Under the pieces are notes generated by a model. It was not told the origin of the DNA, ran no database searches, and saw only the letters and a list, made by a program, of their open reading frames with translations. Below are positions 21,359 to 33,231 of a stretch of 64,000 nucleotides of DNA, one piece after another; positions within the stretch are counted from its first letter, which is position 1, and each line of letters begins with the position of its first letter. The stretch spans positions 1,364,001 to 1,428,000 of the forward strand of contig JAVTLE010000017.1 of the NCBI GenBank assembly GCA_033439295.1, given 5' to 3'. This DNA comes from Deuterostichococcus epilithicus. Its lineage: Eukaryota > Chlorophyta > Trebouxiophyceae > Prasiolales > Stichococcaceae. Both the position numbers and the translations under genes were made by a program.

Positions 21359-24300
21359 TTAGCCGAGCAAGACGCCCACCGCGAGTGCGAAGAAGCCCAT
21401 GACGGCGGCGAGCACAGCGGCATTGGCGCACAGCGCCGTCTGCACGCTGGTAAAATCCGCCAACAACCCCAGCAGCGCCGGCCCAAACATCAGACCTGCA
21501 TTTGCGTTGGGCAGCCACACATTGAGCGCCTGCAGAGGGTGAGCGCCACATGGCAAACGTGTTTCTGCTGACAGTAGGTTGGGATCATGCAAAGCCACTG
21601 AATACAGACGATGTTTTCGAGTATTGAGCCTGTGCTGGGCTGCAATGCATGCGTATTGAGGAAAGACGGCTGCAGATCTGCAGCGCAATGTTGGCCGGCT
21701 GTCACAGGTCGCAAAAGCAGCGGTGGTTATGGCCAGCCCCAGACCCGTGGAGCCGACGAACCTTCACCATCATACGCATCGAAATCTGTCATCTGCAATT
21801 GGGATATGCAAGAATCTGCTGGCCGAGCAAATGACGCACCCAGGTCGCCGAAGCAGCGGTAGATACCCAGCCCCAGCCCCGCGGCGCCGGCGGGCATGAC
21901 GTCCGCGGCGTACGCGGCGGGCGACGCACCGATGATGGCGGTGCCGATGGCATACACCGCTGAGGCACCAACAAACGCCTCCATCCGCCCTGCGACCACA
22001 TCAAAAGGGGAATGTCACAACTCGGCTGGGGCCGCCCGACCCCGAGCTTGCAGCACTGGCGTCTGCAAGCGTCGCAGGAAATGTGGGAATGTGGGAAACC
22101 ACAAACAGGTGCGCCAGTGATCAACTGGGCCAGTTGTCGCTCAGTGAAAGCGAACAGGCTGCGTCAGCTGTTGCAATTTCGGCTGTGAGCGTAGAATATA
22201 CGGTGGCATGCCTTGTGATGAGAGTGCTAATGCAACTGCTTGTCAGGCCTGTGCTGCTGGCGGGCTACATGACGACTTCAAATGCAGTCTGACTGTCCTG
22301 AGAGCGCACCAGCGGCAGCCATCAGCAGCAGCGCGGTCGCCATCGCAATGGCGGACGGCACAATGGTCCACTTGCGTCCAAGGCGGTCCGACACGCGGCT
22401 GGCCGGCAGGATGACCAGGAAGCTGACGACCGCCATGCCCGCAAAAACAAAGCCTGCGGCATCGACAGCACGACGAGTTACTGAGAGATTTCGGAGCCTC
22501 CCTGCAGAGCGAGCTTGCCGACGTCCTCATTCTCATGCCACATCTGCGCAGGATTCAGACTTATTCCAACAAGCAACTGCTGCAGACGTACCTGCAGGGC
22601 GCAGCATCAAGCATGCTGGTTTTGAACGAATCCCGCTGTAGGATCTGGCCCTTTTCTGAAGACCCTCTGGAGGTGGAAGCAAACTCACCCAGTGTAGAGG
22701 TTGACATAGCCAGGTGCTCCTTTGCCAGCAGCGGCATGAGCACCGAGCGGCCGCCATTGTTGGTGCAAAAGATGACGGCGTTGACGGCAGCGATCGCGCG
22801 AAAGTCGGGACTCCGCAGCAGCTTCTTCCAGGCTGGCTCGTCCCGCCTGAGTAACATTTGAGCAGAACAACTCAGTGCAATTGAGGAGCACTCAGAGCAC
22901 AACCAACTGCGGGCACTGGCCAAGGCACATCAGAGAGAATGAACAGGGCTGGCCGCACAGCTTGTGAACCCGACAGCATTGGAATCTCGCCTGTCAGCCT
23001 CGGCTGGCAACATGGCAGACGCAGGCGCCTGCGCCGGCGAGGCCGCGGCGCCGGCCGCCTGCTGCGCGCTAAGCGCGCCGGATGCCTCAACACGCGCTGC
23101 TGACTGCGCCTCCTGCTCTGCCGCGGCCTTCCAGCACCGCGTCTCCGGCAGCCTGATGAGGCCATACATCGCCGCCAGCAGCGCCGCGCAGCCTGTGGCG
23201 ATGAAAGGCGCCCTGCGAGTCATGGCAGCAGCAATTCAGGAGGGCCTTCGCAGGATGGACTGCTTGCCTTAGCCACCGGCATGCCAGGCCCCTGTGCCCT
23301 CGCCCATAGCCCAGCCTGGCTATGTGTCGTTTTTAATGTGTAACACTGGTGAGCTGCACGCGAACAAAGCAGGCTGAAAAGAGGGCTGCTCCATTCATGC
23401 GAAGGAGGGCTGCTCTATCCATGCAATGGAGGGCTGCTCTGGTCAGCTGGTGCACCTGAGGCCGCAGAGGTCTGCGAGCACGCCGCCAATGGCCGGTCCC
23501 ATGAAGGAGCCGCACAGCGATGCTGCCTGTGGCATAGACATGCGTGAGCCCCAAGTCAGCAACCTGGCTGCCTGGTTAATGCATCGCGGTGCACGAAGCG
23601 AACCAGTGCGCATGGCGGAACACGGAGCGCATGCCGCAAGTGCTGCAGTGCAAATTTGCGCTGCTGTGCTGCACTGCAAACCTGCGTGCATGCAGGAAGG
23701 GCACTAGGGTGCCTGCCTGGTTGGTGCCGAGGCACTGCGCGCGGTTCTCGCTGGTGGAAATGTCCGCCAGGAACAGCTGCGCGCCGGTGTTCTGCAGCGC
23801 CGAGCCGACGCCGGTGAGGCAGCGCGCCGCCAGCAGCTGCCCGAAGTTGGCCGCCAGGCCGCAGCCAACCATGCCTGCATCCCAGGCGGTGCTGGGATCA
23901 CTGGATGTACAGGCTTGTGTGGCCACGTGTGTGTACGATCTTGTTCGAAAGCCGATGCAGAAGTACATGGCTACCTAGTACTGAGTGCATGAGGAAGTCA
24001 GAAGCCACACCCATGGCGGTGATGGCAGGGCCCCAAACGAGCAGGGGTTTGCGCCCGCGGCGGTCCGCTAGAATCCCTGCATGAGCAGTAAGGGATGCTG
24101 CTTGATGGTCCTGTCTGGCCAAGGGACGCACCAGTGAACACTTGGCATGCAGAACTGCAACCCTGCCTCGACAGGAGTCGCGAACAGTTTCAAATGTAGC
24201 GTGGACAGCACTTCACCTGATGGGATGTTCATGCACAGCCGGGCCAAGGCATAGGCTGACAAAGTCGTCCCCACAGCCGCAGCGCCCACGCCAAAGCTCT

Positions 24301-25174
24301 GCGAGCAGAGTCGACCGTGAGAACCGTGTTGAGAGGGATGCTGCATCGCATGCGTAGGGGTGCATATCCGGATGCGGGTGCTGCTGCGCCCATTGATATC
24401 AATGAGCACAGGGTGGTCCACTTACCTACTTTGCGTTCGCGTGCGCCAAGCACCAGCAGTAATGTGCTGCGGCAATGATCCGGGGGTAAGGGGCTGTACA
24501 ATGAGTCGGCAAATCCGCACCTTGGCGAACAGCGGCAGCACAGGCCGCAGCGCTGTGTGGCTGACAGACATGAGCATGGAGGACACCGCCACCACCAGCA
24601 GGCGTTCATTGTCGCGCAGTTTGCGTCGCAGCCTGATGCCGCTGCGCTTGACCTTGCCGCCGGTCCGCACCAGCCAGCTGCGCCGCTGCGCACGTGAGGG
24701 TGGAGGTCGGGTAGGACGGGTGCACAACTCATGTGATGCATGCCTGGCGCTGCGGCCGGAACATGATGGCACTGAAGTCAAGTGGTGTCGCCCGCTGCAT
24801 GTGCGCTGGCATACCTGAGCCTGAACACGAAGCAGGATGCACCCTCAAGGAAGCACCTGCGGGGCTGTCAAGGCGGCCTGTGGTGCCAGCTGCCCAAGCA
24901 GCTGCCGCTGCAGCTGCGCCGCCGCCTCTGCCCGCTGCGCTGGCGATGCACGCGCGGTGAGCCGCTGCTGCGTGGGAGACGCCCGCTCCGCTGATGTGTC
25001 AGGAGCGCTGGACGAGGGAGAGTATCCCGGGCTGATCGAGGGGAAGTTGGCGCCCCATGACAGCGGCTTAGGGCGGCTGTCGCTGGCTGGGCGCGGGTCT
25101 GCCCACCAGCTGTCTGCGAACGATGACGCTGCCTGGAGCTGTACCTGAAACATCCACGAAATCATGAGATCCAT
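21359..25174 (-). CDS. Major facilitator superfamily transporter
   Basis: Minus-strand exons: 24857 to about 25144 or 25174, 24521-24685, 24217-24298, 23975-24076, 23713-23874, 23456-23526, about 22965-23212, 22689-22846, 22310-22453, 21840-21989 and 21359-21495 (stop 21359-21361). Two MFS motif-A loops (GILADRRGRKPLL and ASRVSDRLGRKW) mark the halves. Other typical segments are AARCLTGVGSALQNTGAQLFLAD, SFMGPAIGGVLADL, and the last helices GLMFGPALLGLLADF plus LAAVMGFFALAVGVLLG. It moves a small solute across a membrane; substrate unknown. About 100 N-terminal Ser/Ala/Gln-rich residues precede the first helix and could be a targeting region. Start: ATG 25174 (MDLMISWMF), unless an acceptor at 25145 makes this an internal exon. 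The donor after 23713 appears to be GC. Confidence 0.85.
21705..21764 (-). repeat. Decayed copy of the exon edge at 21840-21897
   Basis: aagcagcggtggttatggcc then agccccagacccgtgg here matches aagcagcggtagatacccag then ccccagccccgcgg in the exon. The copy lies inside the following intron, 130 nt away. Confidence 0.75.
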
Positions 25175-25399
25175 GCAGGCCCAATTAGTGTCAAGAGTGC
25201 AAGAGAACCCGACAGTGATGGATGAGCGCGACACCCAGCCGCGCAGCACGGCACCGTGCAGCGCTTGATGAGGGCGGCAGCGGAGGTTTCCGCTGATTGT
25301 AGATGTCTCAGTTTTCAAGTGCTACTGTTTGTGGCGAAGTGGCTCAACAGAGGATGCTCGACTCCATGCATGGCGCGCAGATCCCTTGCTTGCCTGAGC

Positions 25400-26290
25400 A
25401 CACCACACTTGACAGCCATCGATGGCGGATGCAGATGCGGTTCTGATTGTGTCACGACCGTTTTCAATTGAAGCAACGTGCACAGCTGCCACCACTGCGT
25501 CCGTGCTGCAGCGGCTGCGCTCCGCAAGTCGGTGTGCGGAAGCCAACCCCCTGACGGAATATGCCAGCGACAGCAGAGTGGTACGCAGACGTGCGAGGCA
25601 CTCTGAGAACGTTCGGTCGACTGTTTGAAGGTTTTACAGGCTGTTGGATCGTCGTTCAAGCCTCTCAGCCCGGAGGGCGGGTGGGAGAAAAACTCCTCCA
25701 ATGCCTCACCTGAAGACATGTTCTCTGTGTCGATGGCCTCTGCAGCAGCACAATGCGTGCATTTGAAGGCCTCACCACTCCGCCCAGGACGTGCGTTGAG
25801 GACAGCAGGCGCTGGTGCAAAGACTCTCGGACACACCGCTGAGCCAGCCGGTCCGAAGCCATGCGAGTCAGCTGCTGGACTGCTCGCTGGAAAACCTGCT
25901 GCGTCTCCTGTTGAGGAGAAGAAGACAGTTGAAGTGTGACGTCGCGCTGCGGCGAGGCAACTGATATCTGGGAACCTCACGCCGCACGTGCAAGCACGAG
26001 ACCAGGAGCCCAAAGATGCTTTCTGCAGGGCATCTCAGCCGGTTCTGATGCGAAATCAAGCAGCGTGCGGCCACGACGAACCTGCACAATGGACAGAGCC
26101 ATCAGCACTCCCGCGTGCGTCCGCTATCGCACGCCAGAGCGCCACTGCACGTCGGCTCACCAGCAGCTGTCCCGGAAGACGAACAGCATCAGCAGCAGGA
26201 GCTTGGGCCTGGTGCATCGCGGGACGTCCAAAAGCACCGTACGCAGCAGCACAGTTGCGATGTGCATGCGTCAGCTGGCCCACGACACCG
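25400..26290 (-). other. Coding-like blocks of an unidentified minus-strand gene
   Basis: The best block is 25710-25907, a 198-nt open minus frame bounded by cag and gtgagg that reads ETQQVFQRAVQQLTRMASDR and LHQRLLSSTHVLGGV, a helical protein. Further open pieces lie near 25480-25620 (TFSECLARLRTTLLSLAYSV) and 26040-26270 (VRRGRTLLDFASEPAE; RTVLLDVPRCTRPKLLLLML). I could not join them in one phase or name a family. They may be upstream exons of the MFS gene or a separate gene. Confidence 0.35.
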
Positions 26291-26550
26291 GCAAGAGGCG
26301 CAAGCTCGCCCGGGGAGCTGAGCTAGGCCTGCCAGGAGACATCGGAGCAGGTGCACCCGGCTGGGCGCTGCCCTCGAGGAAGCAGCTGCGGCTTTCTGGC
26401 AGTCTGCGGAGGTGAAAAATCATATGAAGCCCCACTTGTGCTGAGACATCCCGACCAATCCCCAGGCTCATCGAACATGCTGTCGCCACGCGCGGCACAG
26501 GTGTTGCCTCGCTAACAACGCTTCCGACATGCTCGATATCGAGGCACGCT

Positions 26551-26597
26551 GTCTCACGTCTATCTCACGTCTGTCTCATGTCTATGTCACGTCCCAG
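26551..26597 (+). repeat. Tandem 11-mer over the SQD2 start codon
   Basis: About four imperfect copies of tctatctcacg. In the third copy cacg has become catg, which creates the first ATG of the SQD2 reading frame (26578). A second in-frame ATG is at 26584. Confidence 0.7.
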
Positions 26598-29500
26598 GTT
26601 TGGCCTTCTGAGGCCATCATCAATTCGCAGGCGTTCCGCCGGCGCACGGTCCGCGGCTCACCGTGCGGTGCTCACAGCGGACCCCTATGCCGACCTTGCC
26701 GACTCGGCGGTGCTCGACGAGGAGGCCCTCGCGCACCGCAAGCGCAACTCCTCGGCAGCCGAGCCGGTCCTGCGGGATGGCAGGTACGCAGGCCAGACTG
26801 GCTCTGTTACTGCAGTGTTCTGCTCCTGCTGTACTCTGCTCCTGCTCATGCTGAGATTTGGCTCCTGCACTGACCATGACTCAATCCGCAGCTTACCAGT
26901 GGTGTGAGCAAGCCCTGCCTCGCCTGCAGGAATGGCGCAGCGCCGCGAGTGGCCATCTTCATTGAGCCCTCCCCCTTCAGGCGCGTCACTGGAGAAACAA
27001 TGCGTTTGGACAGCCAGTGCAACCCAATCAACGCATGTACGCCAGGCTTGCACACCTTGCCGTGATTTTAGAGGTTGCTTCTCGGAGGTTCCTAGTGTGT
27101 GTCTCCCTCAGAAGACAAAACATGCTGGCGTCTGTACAGAAGACAGTGAATCTTCTGTGGGGAGAGACCGGAGGTCTTGCGCATTGAAGTTTGAAATCTT
27201 GGATAATGAAAGCTAGTGTGTGAGTTTGCAGCCATGTGAGCGGCATGAAAATCCGGTTTCTGACGCTCATTGAGGAGCTGCGCCGTGCTGGTGATGACGT
27301 GCGCTCCTTCCCGAGCTCTGTTGCTCTTCCTTGATTGGATCTGCGAACAGGCCTTTCTCGCATGCTCAATATGACATTGATAAACCAGCAGACCTCCCTG
27401 GAAATTGTGACTTTCTTGATGTAGGAATTGCCCGCTGAATATGGCCCGCAATCCACGACGGGAGTTAGTTGTTCTTCTGACGGCGCTGTGAGATTGTGTA
27501 GGTGCTGGTGGTCACACCGGACCGTGCTGCGCCGGACGAGTACCACGGGGCAAAAGTGGGTGCACTAAGGAATCACTCAAATCCGACAAAATCACTGCTC
27601 CTGATCGTTGAGCCATTGCAACGGTCACCCTGTAGCACGTGCATGCCCATTCAAACCAGTCTCGTTTGGCAATAACGCTGGATGATGACTTTGCTTTCAC
27701 TGACTGTCTCACGGCTGCAGGTCATGCGTGTGCTGGGCATGCCGCTTCCGTTTTACAAGTCCTCCACGCTGCTGCTGGGCTTTGGGCTGTCTCCCTACGT
27801 CTTCTGGCGCCTATGGAAGATCCGGCCCGACGTCATCCACGTCGCCTTCCCGGGTACTTTTCCAATCTGAGCGTGCAGCGTCAAGGCCGTCTGTATGCCT
27901 GTTCACCCGCATTTGAGGTTTTCAGCTTCAAAGTACGGCAGCGCAATCGCCGCACTCCAGCCGCCGTCTTTGCTGTGCTGCCTGAGGCTGTTGTAGGGTC
28001 TGGATACCATCCAGACGCATGTGATTAGTTCCGAGGAACAGCTCGTCACTGCTTGCAGGGGTGCTTGTCTTCGGAGCCATAGCGTACGCTCGGCTGCTGC
28101 GCATCCCGCTGCTCGTAAGCTACCACACACACATCCCGCACTACATCCCACAGTGAGCTCTTCTGGCCCCCGCTCCCCTGTGCATCCACTGCACATCAAT
28201 TGCCACAGACATCTACCTGCTGCTGCCCGCAGCCCTGGCTGCTGTCAACACGCCTAGCTCCCCACTGAGCAGCTCTTGCATCACGCCTGCAGCAGTCTCC
28301 CTCATGACTGCCTCGTGAAGCACCCTGCCGAGGGCGGCCATTGCAGCCAGTCCCCGCAGCAGCAGCTCACAGGCCTCGCGGCCGCTCACAGCGACAAGCC
28401 GGGGTTGGTGCAACCGGCAAAATCCCGCTGCCCGTGCACAGGTACACATGGAAAGGGCTCGTGGGCCCCATGTGGGCGGTCATCCGCTTCTGCACCGCCA
28501 TGGCGGACCTCACCCTGGTCGTCTCCAGGACCTCANGGNTGCCCCCCCAGCCCNNNNNNGTAGCAGGCTCCCCAATTTTTGCCTCATCCAGCCGGGCCCG
28601 GTTCAGGGGGGACCCCTGCCGCCGCCGCGGGCACGGCACTGCTGCTGCCTCCGCACTGCAGCTGCCGCAGCAGGCACGCTGGCATGCGGAGGGCACAGCA
28701 GACCTGAGTAGCAGCTGCAGCCGAATGTTGCACTTCCTCCCATCGCACAGCTCTCCGGGCAGCCAGCGGCCAGCTCGACCATGGGTCTTCACCCCTCAAC
28801 CCCCTCGCATGAGGAACCTTCGCCCCCCGCCCAAGCCTGCCGGGGGACGTTTTGTGAAGAAATGGCGTTGAGGACATGCGGCTGAGTTGTGTGACTGCCA
28901 TCGTGCTGCCTGCCTTTCCCCCGAGGGCATCAAGGAACATCGTGACGCAGGACATCCTACGCACGAACGGCGTCAAGGAGAAGCGGCTGGACGTGTGGCA
29001 GCGGGCGGTGGACACGCAGCGGTTCAACCCGCGCTTCCGCAGCGAGGACTGGCGGCGCCGCATCACCGGCGGCCACTCCGAGCGGGTGGTGCTCACCTAC
29101 GTGGGGCGGCTGGGCGCGGGTGCGAAGCTCATAAGCTAGGGTTTAGGGCTGCCTGCCTTTCGATGGATTCGAGGGGCTTCAGGGCAGTGTGGACAGGGCA
29201 GATGCTTCAGAGTCTGTGAAAGCCTGTCGCCAGCCCCGGCGCACAGGCCGCAGCGTGTTCACACCCCGGTATTCTCGCACCAATGGCGGCAGCAATGACG
29301 GCCGGTCCTAAGCTGCGGCGCCACCTGCCGTGCCAGCAAGGAGATTCAAGAGTTTTCAGTCAAAATCTGTTCAAGAGTGTTCAAAATCTGCTCAAGGCGC
29401 TGCGGGAGTCTTCCGGTGGCGATTGGGCCGGCGGCAGTCCTCAAAAGTGTCGGCACGCATCCCGGGCAGGTTCCGCAGCCGCAGAAGCCGTCTTCTGAGC

Positions 29501-30873
29501 CGCGGCGGCTTGTCGTGTCCGCAGAGAAGAACCTCAAGGCGCTGCGGGAGATTCTGGTGGCGCTCGGGCCGGCGGCGCACCTGACCTTCGTTGGCGACGG
29601 CCCCTACCGACCGGACCTGGAGGCTCACTTTGCTGGCACGCAGACCAGCTTCACGGTGAACGCCGCACCCACATCCCTGCATTGGGCGCTCCTTGCAGTT
29701 GGCGCTGCCAGGTTTCATGGAAGCCTCGGCACCGGACAGCAACTCCTGTCGACCCATGTGCTGATGATGACTCAATACGCCCCCCGCCGGAAGCGTACTG
29801 CCTGGCATACTTCAAACAGCGGAACGCTTGCACTGCAGGGCATGCTGAAGGGAGATGACCTGAGCGCGGCGTACGCCTCGGCAGACGTCTTCGTGATGCC
29901 ATCCGAGTCCGAGACGCTGGGCTTCGTGGCCATGGAGGCCATGTCTTCGGGGCTGCCGGTAGTGGCGGTCGCCGCCGGCGGTCTAGTTGACATCCTGCGC
30001 AACATTGTCGGCGAGGCCGGTGAGTCTGTTTCCACCGCCAGGTCATCCTGACGAGCTACTGCTACTTCGAAAGCACCAACCCTGACTACCCAATGCCGCC
30101 ACCAGCCTAGCGAACGAAGCTGCCGCTCGCTTTAACCGCCCTAAACCCATCAGTTTCTGCCCCTGCCTCAGGCTTCGTGTACGAATTTGGCTACTGCTCG
30201 GCGGTCACAGGGCGACATTTTGGGATTTTCTCTGCAGACTGCTTACATCGTCAACCCATTCCCATGTTTCTGCTGCTGCAGGGTTCCTGTACGACTCAGG
30301 AGATTATGCAGCCGCGACAGGCCATGTGCGGCGGCTGGTCGAGGATGCCGGGCTGAGGCAGCAGATGGGGCGGGAGGCACGGCTCGAGGTCAGTGGCCCT
30401 GCTCGGTCCTGAAGTGTGTTGTCGCAGCCCTGATTGCCGCAGGGGTTTCGCATAGGTACATGGATTCCGCCTCGCACAGGTGCCGAGTCAGAGACCTGCT
30501 AGCATCGTGTGGTGTGTGACCTTCCCGCCGCAGCACCTCCTGATGAGCATGCGCCGGCTGCCGCTGTGTTTGCTTGCGGGTAACCAGGCGCATCCCAGCA
30601 TGACACACGAGAGAGCTCCTCTGCGAAAAGCAGCCCACGAGCACCTGATCCTGCTGCAAGCAGGCGGAGCGCTGGGGCTGGGGCCCGGCGGTGGCGCGTG
30701 TGCGGCGGCAGTATGGTCGCGCAATCCGCATCCACCGGCGCCGCATGGCGGTGTGGACGCCGCTGTCCTCCCTCGCCACCTTCTTCAAGTTCTGGCTGGC
30801 GGCGCTGGCGTGGCTGGCGCAGCAGCCGCTGCGCGCGCTGTCGGGCACGGTCACATGGAGCAGCCCCGCGTGA
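26578..30873 (+). CDS. SQD2: Sulfoquinovosyltransferase SQD2 (sulfolipid synthase)
   Basis: Exons 26578-26783, 26930-26980, 27232-27298, 27502-27555, 27721-27853, 28059-28152, 28442-28538, 28951-29119, 29525-29655, 29839-30019, 30282-30388 and 30664-30873 total 1500 nt (499 residues, close to plant SQD2), in phase throughout. It is a GT4-family GT-B enzyme that moves sulfoquinovose from UDP-sulfoquinovose to diacylglycerol in plastid membranes. Evidence: IFIEPSPFSHVSGMK, VLVVTPDRAAPDEYHGAK, LVSYHTHIPHYIPQYTWKG, LDVWQRAVDTQRFNPRF, LTYVGRLGAEKNLKALRE, FVGDGPY, and the donor-binding PSESETLGFVAMEAMSSGLP. The Arg/Ser-rich N-terminus suits a chloroplast transit peptide. The intron after 26980 starts GC. 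At 28539 an ambiguous base must be G to give a GT donor in the required phase. Intron 10 carries a pseudo-exon. Confidence 0.93.
28554..28559. other. Assembly gap (six N)
   Basis: Run of N in SQD2 intron 7. Ambiguous single bases at 28536 and 28539 flank the exon end, so the sequence here is unreliable. Confidence 0.95.
30173..30222 (+). repeat. Pseudo-exon: decayed copy of SQD2 exon 11 start
   Basis: After a tcag acceptor it reads GFVYEFGYCSAVTG, against GFLYDSGDYAAATG in the real exon at 30282. The acceptor, phase and frame are preserved for about 17 codons. No donor gives a full-length equivalent. Confidence 0.75.
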
Positions 30874-31581
30874 AGTGCCGTTGGCTCCAGCCCAGATGTG
30901 ATAGGTACCAGATGTTTACAAGCTGACAGAGTTCGCAGACGTGAAGTTTAACATTCATGCAGGCTGGTTGGGCGGCAGTGGTTGTACACAGACAGGCAGA
31001 CAGAGCATACGGGCAAAAACATTCAAACGAGGAATCACATCCTAGGTCTCGAGATTTTTACTGGACGAACAATTTCTCGCCATACCCACAGACAAGCTGA
31101 GAACTGCATGTCAGCCAATTTTCCTTGTATGCTTACGACAAATCCACTGACTCACAACTGATGAACCAGCTGACTGCACTCTTTGTGCAGTGTCCGAAGC
31201 ACTCGTCACAACAAGGTCCCTGTGCACAACCCACCAACCCCCTCGCCTTGGCCCAGCCTCATCCCCACATGATATGCTGTTGCTGCATAGGTAGTTACTC
31301 TGACAAAGTAACAGAGTTTACCCCCCCGGCTCCTGAGGGCTAACGGATGTTTCCTGATTGAACTCCCGTTTCCATCAGTCCCCATCCTCCAACCCACGGC
31401 GTCTGCATTCCAGCTCGAATTTTTCCGTCTTGCTGCAGTGACGCCCGCAGTGAAGCTTTCGCACCCTGCGGTGTCACTGCAGCAACCTGTTGCAACCATC
31501 CTCTTGATAAGGTCCAGGCACATGACCTGGCAAAGCACTTTCCTCCCACATCTGGCGCGCCCCGCAGCAATCAACACAACT
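30874..31581. other. Convergent intergenic region
   Basis: 3' flanks of SQD2 (+) and the Pro/Ala-rich protein gene (-). Less GC-rich than the genes. No open frame or RNA gene that I can support. Confidence 0.5.
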
Positions 31582-33231
31582 TCAGGCTGCGGCCGATGAT
31601 GGGCGGCCGCCGATGAGGGAGCGCAGCCACGCCGACAGTGCCTGCAGCATCTGCGACAACCATTGCAGTGGCGCCTGCGAGTGAAAGAGGCGATGTTCGC
31701 TTTGCGATGGCCAGTCGCAGGCTCGAGCAGCCAGGCACAGGGTGGAGACCGACTACAGATATGATGACAACCCAGGAAGGCAAGTGGCAGTGAAGGTCCT
31801 GCGGAGGCAGTCAGCAGCATCGAAAGCAGGTCCGAGAGTCGGTATATAATTCGGCTCGTCCTGCAGGTGGCAAGGGTGCGACCTACCATTATAAAGGCCA
31901 GCGGCGAGCGACCGCCGTCCTGCGCCTGCAGCGCCCCGGCATTCGGACTTGTCCTTGCCCCCGACTCCGCCGTCGGCTTACGAGCGGCCGCGGCCCCGAC
32001 CCCCTGCATGCATGGTGCAGCAAGTTGGCACGTCTAGCAGCCGTCCAGGTGCAAACCCCCGCCTGCTATGCATGCCTTTCAAATAATGGATGCTGTCGGC
32101 ATGATGTGGCACAACAGCATCAAGTAGAAGCAGGTAATTGTCTCTCACGTACGATGCGCTTGTTCAAGCCACACCTGTGTTGGGGCTCCGGTCGTGCCAC
32201 GGCCATGCGCCGCCTTCGCCGGCGAGGCCGCCGCCACCGGCACGGCAGCGGCCGCCAGGCGCAGCGAGCGCGCGCGATCGCTGGGCGTCAGGGTGGGTGC
32301 GGCGTCGCGCGCGCCATTGAGCTTGGGGGCTGTGGCGCCAGAGCTGTTGGCTGCCTGGCCCGCGGGCGCAGCTGGCGGCGGCGGCGGCACCACCGCTGTA
32401 GGCGCTGCCGTGGCTGGCGCCGCGGGCGCTGCCGCTGTCGCTAGCGCCGCGGGCACAGCCGCTGGCGGCACCACCTCTGCAGGCGCCGTCGCTGGAATGA
32501 CCTCCGCCTCGATGGGGTCGGCTGACGCACCAGCTGGATCGGCCGGCGCAGGAGCACCGTTGCTGCTGCCGACGGGGGCAGGCGGCAGATCGCCGGCGCG
32601 AGCCTTGGAGTGGGCCGGCGGCGCAGCCTCTGCTCCAGGGGCGCGGGCAAAAGGCAGCAAAGTTGGTGCGGAGTTCCGGTTTGCGTGAGCTGGCTCGGCC
32701 AGCGGCGTGGCTGCAGCCGGCTCGGGAGCGGCGGCGGGAGCGCTGGCCGTCGGCGGCGCAGCAGGCGTCGCCTCAGTGGCGGGCGCCTTGGATGGCGGGG
32801 CAGGACCGGTGACCGCCGGCTGCGAATCGGCCTGCTCGGGAAAAGTATGGCATGTACATGAGGCGAGCGACTGACGATGGAGCCATGGCCTGATTGGCGA
32901 CATTCCGGAAGTGGCAAGCTGGTGGGTGAGCTCTCCAGCTCATGTCACCACGGGTCGGCGAGAAGGAGCGACATTTTCGCGAACCATGGATGGAGAACCA
33001 GCGCTGGCGTGGCCCCACCTGCAATGGCAGAAGCGCTTGCACGAAGGCAACCACCGCGCCGCTGGCCGCCAGCGCCGCGAACGCCATGGTCCTCTGCTGC
33101 GCGGGGTCGGCGACGACATCAGCAGCAGCTGCAGCCAGCACCCCCGCCGGCAGCAGCACCGGTGTCAGCAGCAGGGCGGCGGCTGCGGCGCGGGCGAAGC
33201 TCGCCACCCGCTCTGCGTGTTGGCTCGCATG
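31582..33231 (-). CDS. Pro/Ala-rich protein with hydrophobic N-terminal helices, function unknown
   Basis: Minus-strand exons 33019-33231, 32175-32831, 31887-32003 and 31582-31674 (stop 31582-31584), in phase. The first supported exon has two hydrophobic stretches (AAAAALLLTPVLLPAGVLAA and MAFAALAASGAVVAFVQALL). The second is about 219 residues of Ala/Pro-rich low complexity. The last ends in an amphipathic helix (PLQWLSQMLQALSAWLRSLI). This suggests a membrane-anchored protein with a flexible linker and a terminal membrane- or protein-binding helix. The first exon follows a cag acceptor, so an upstream exon with the true start may exist between 33232 and 34103. No family recognised. Confidence 0.5.

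Noticed and set aside
25936-26415. Plus-strand open frame of 159 codons between the MFS and SQD2 genes
   Set aside because: No start context or motif; the minus strand shows better splice-bounded, helix-like segments here.
32194-32688. Plus-strand Ala/Gly-rich open frame of 164 codons
   Set aside because: It is the antisense of the 32175-32831 exon, whose minus frame joins in phase with three other exons.
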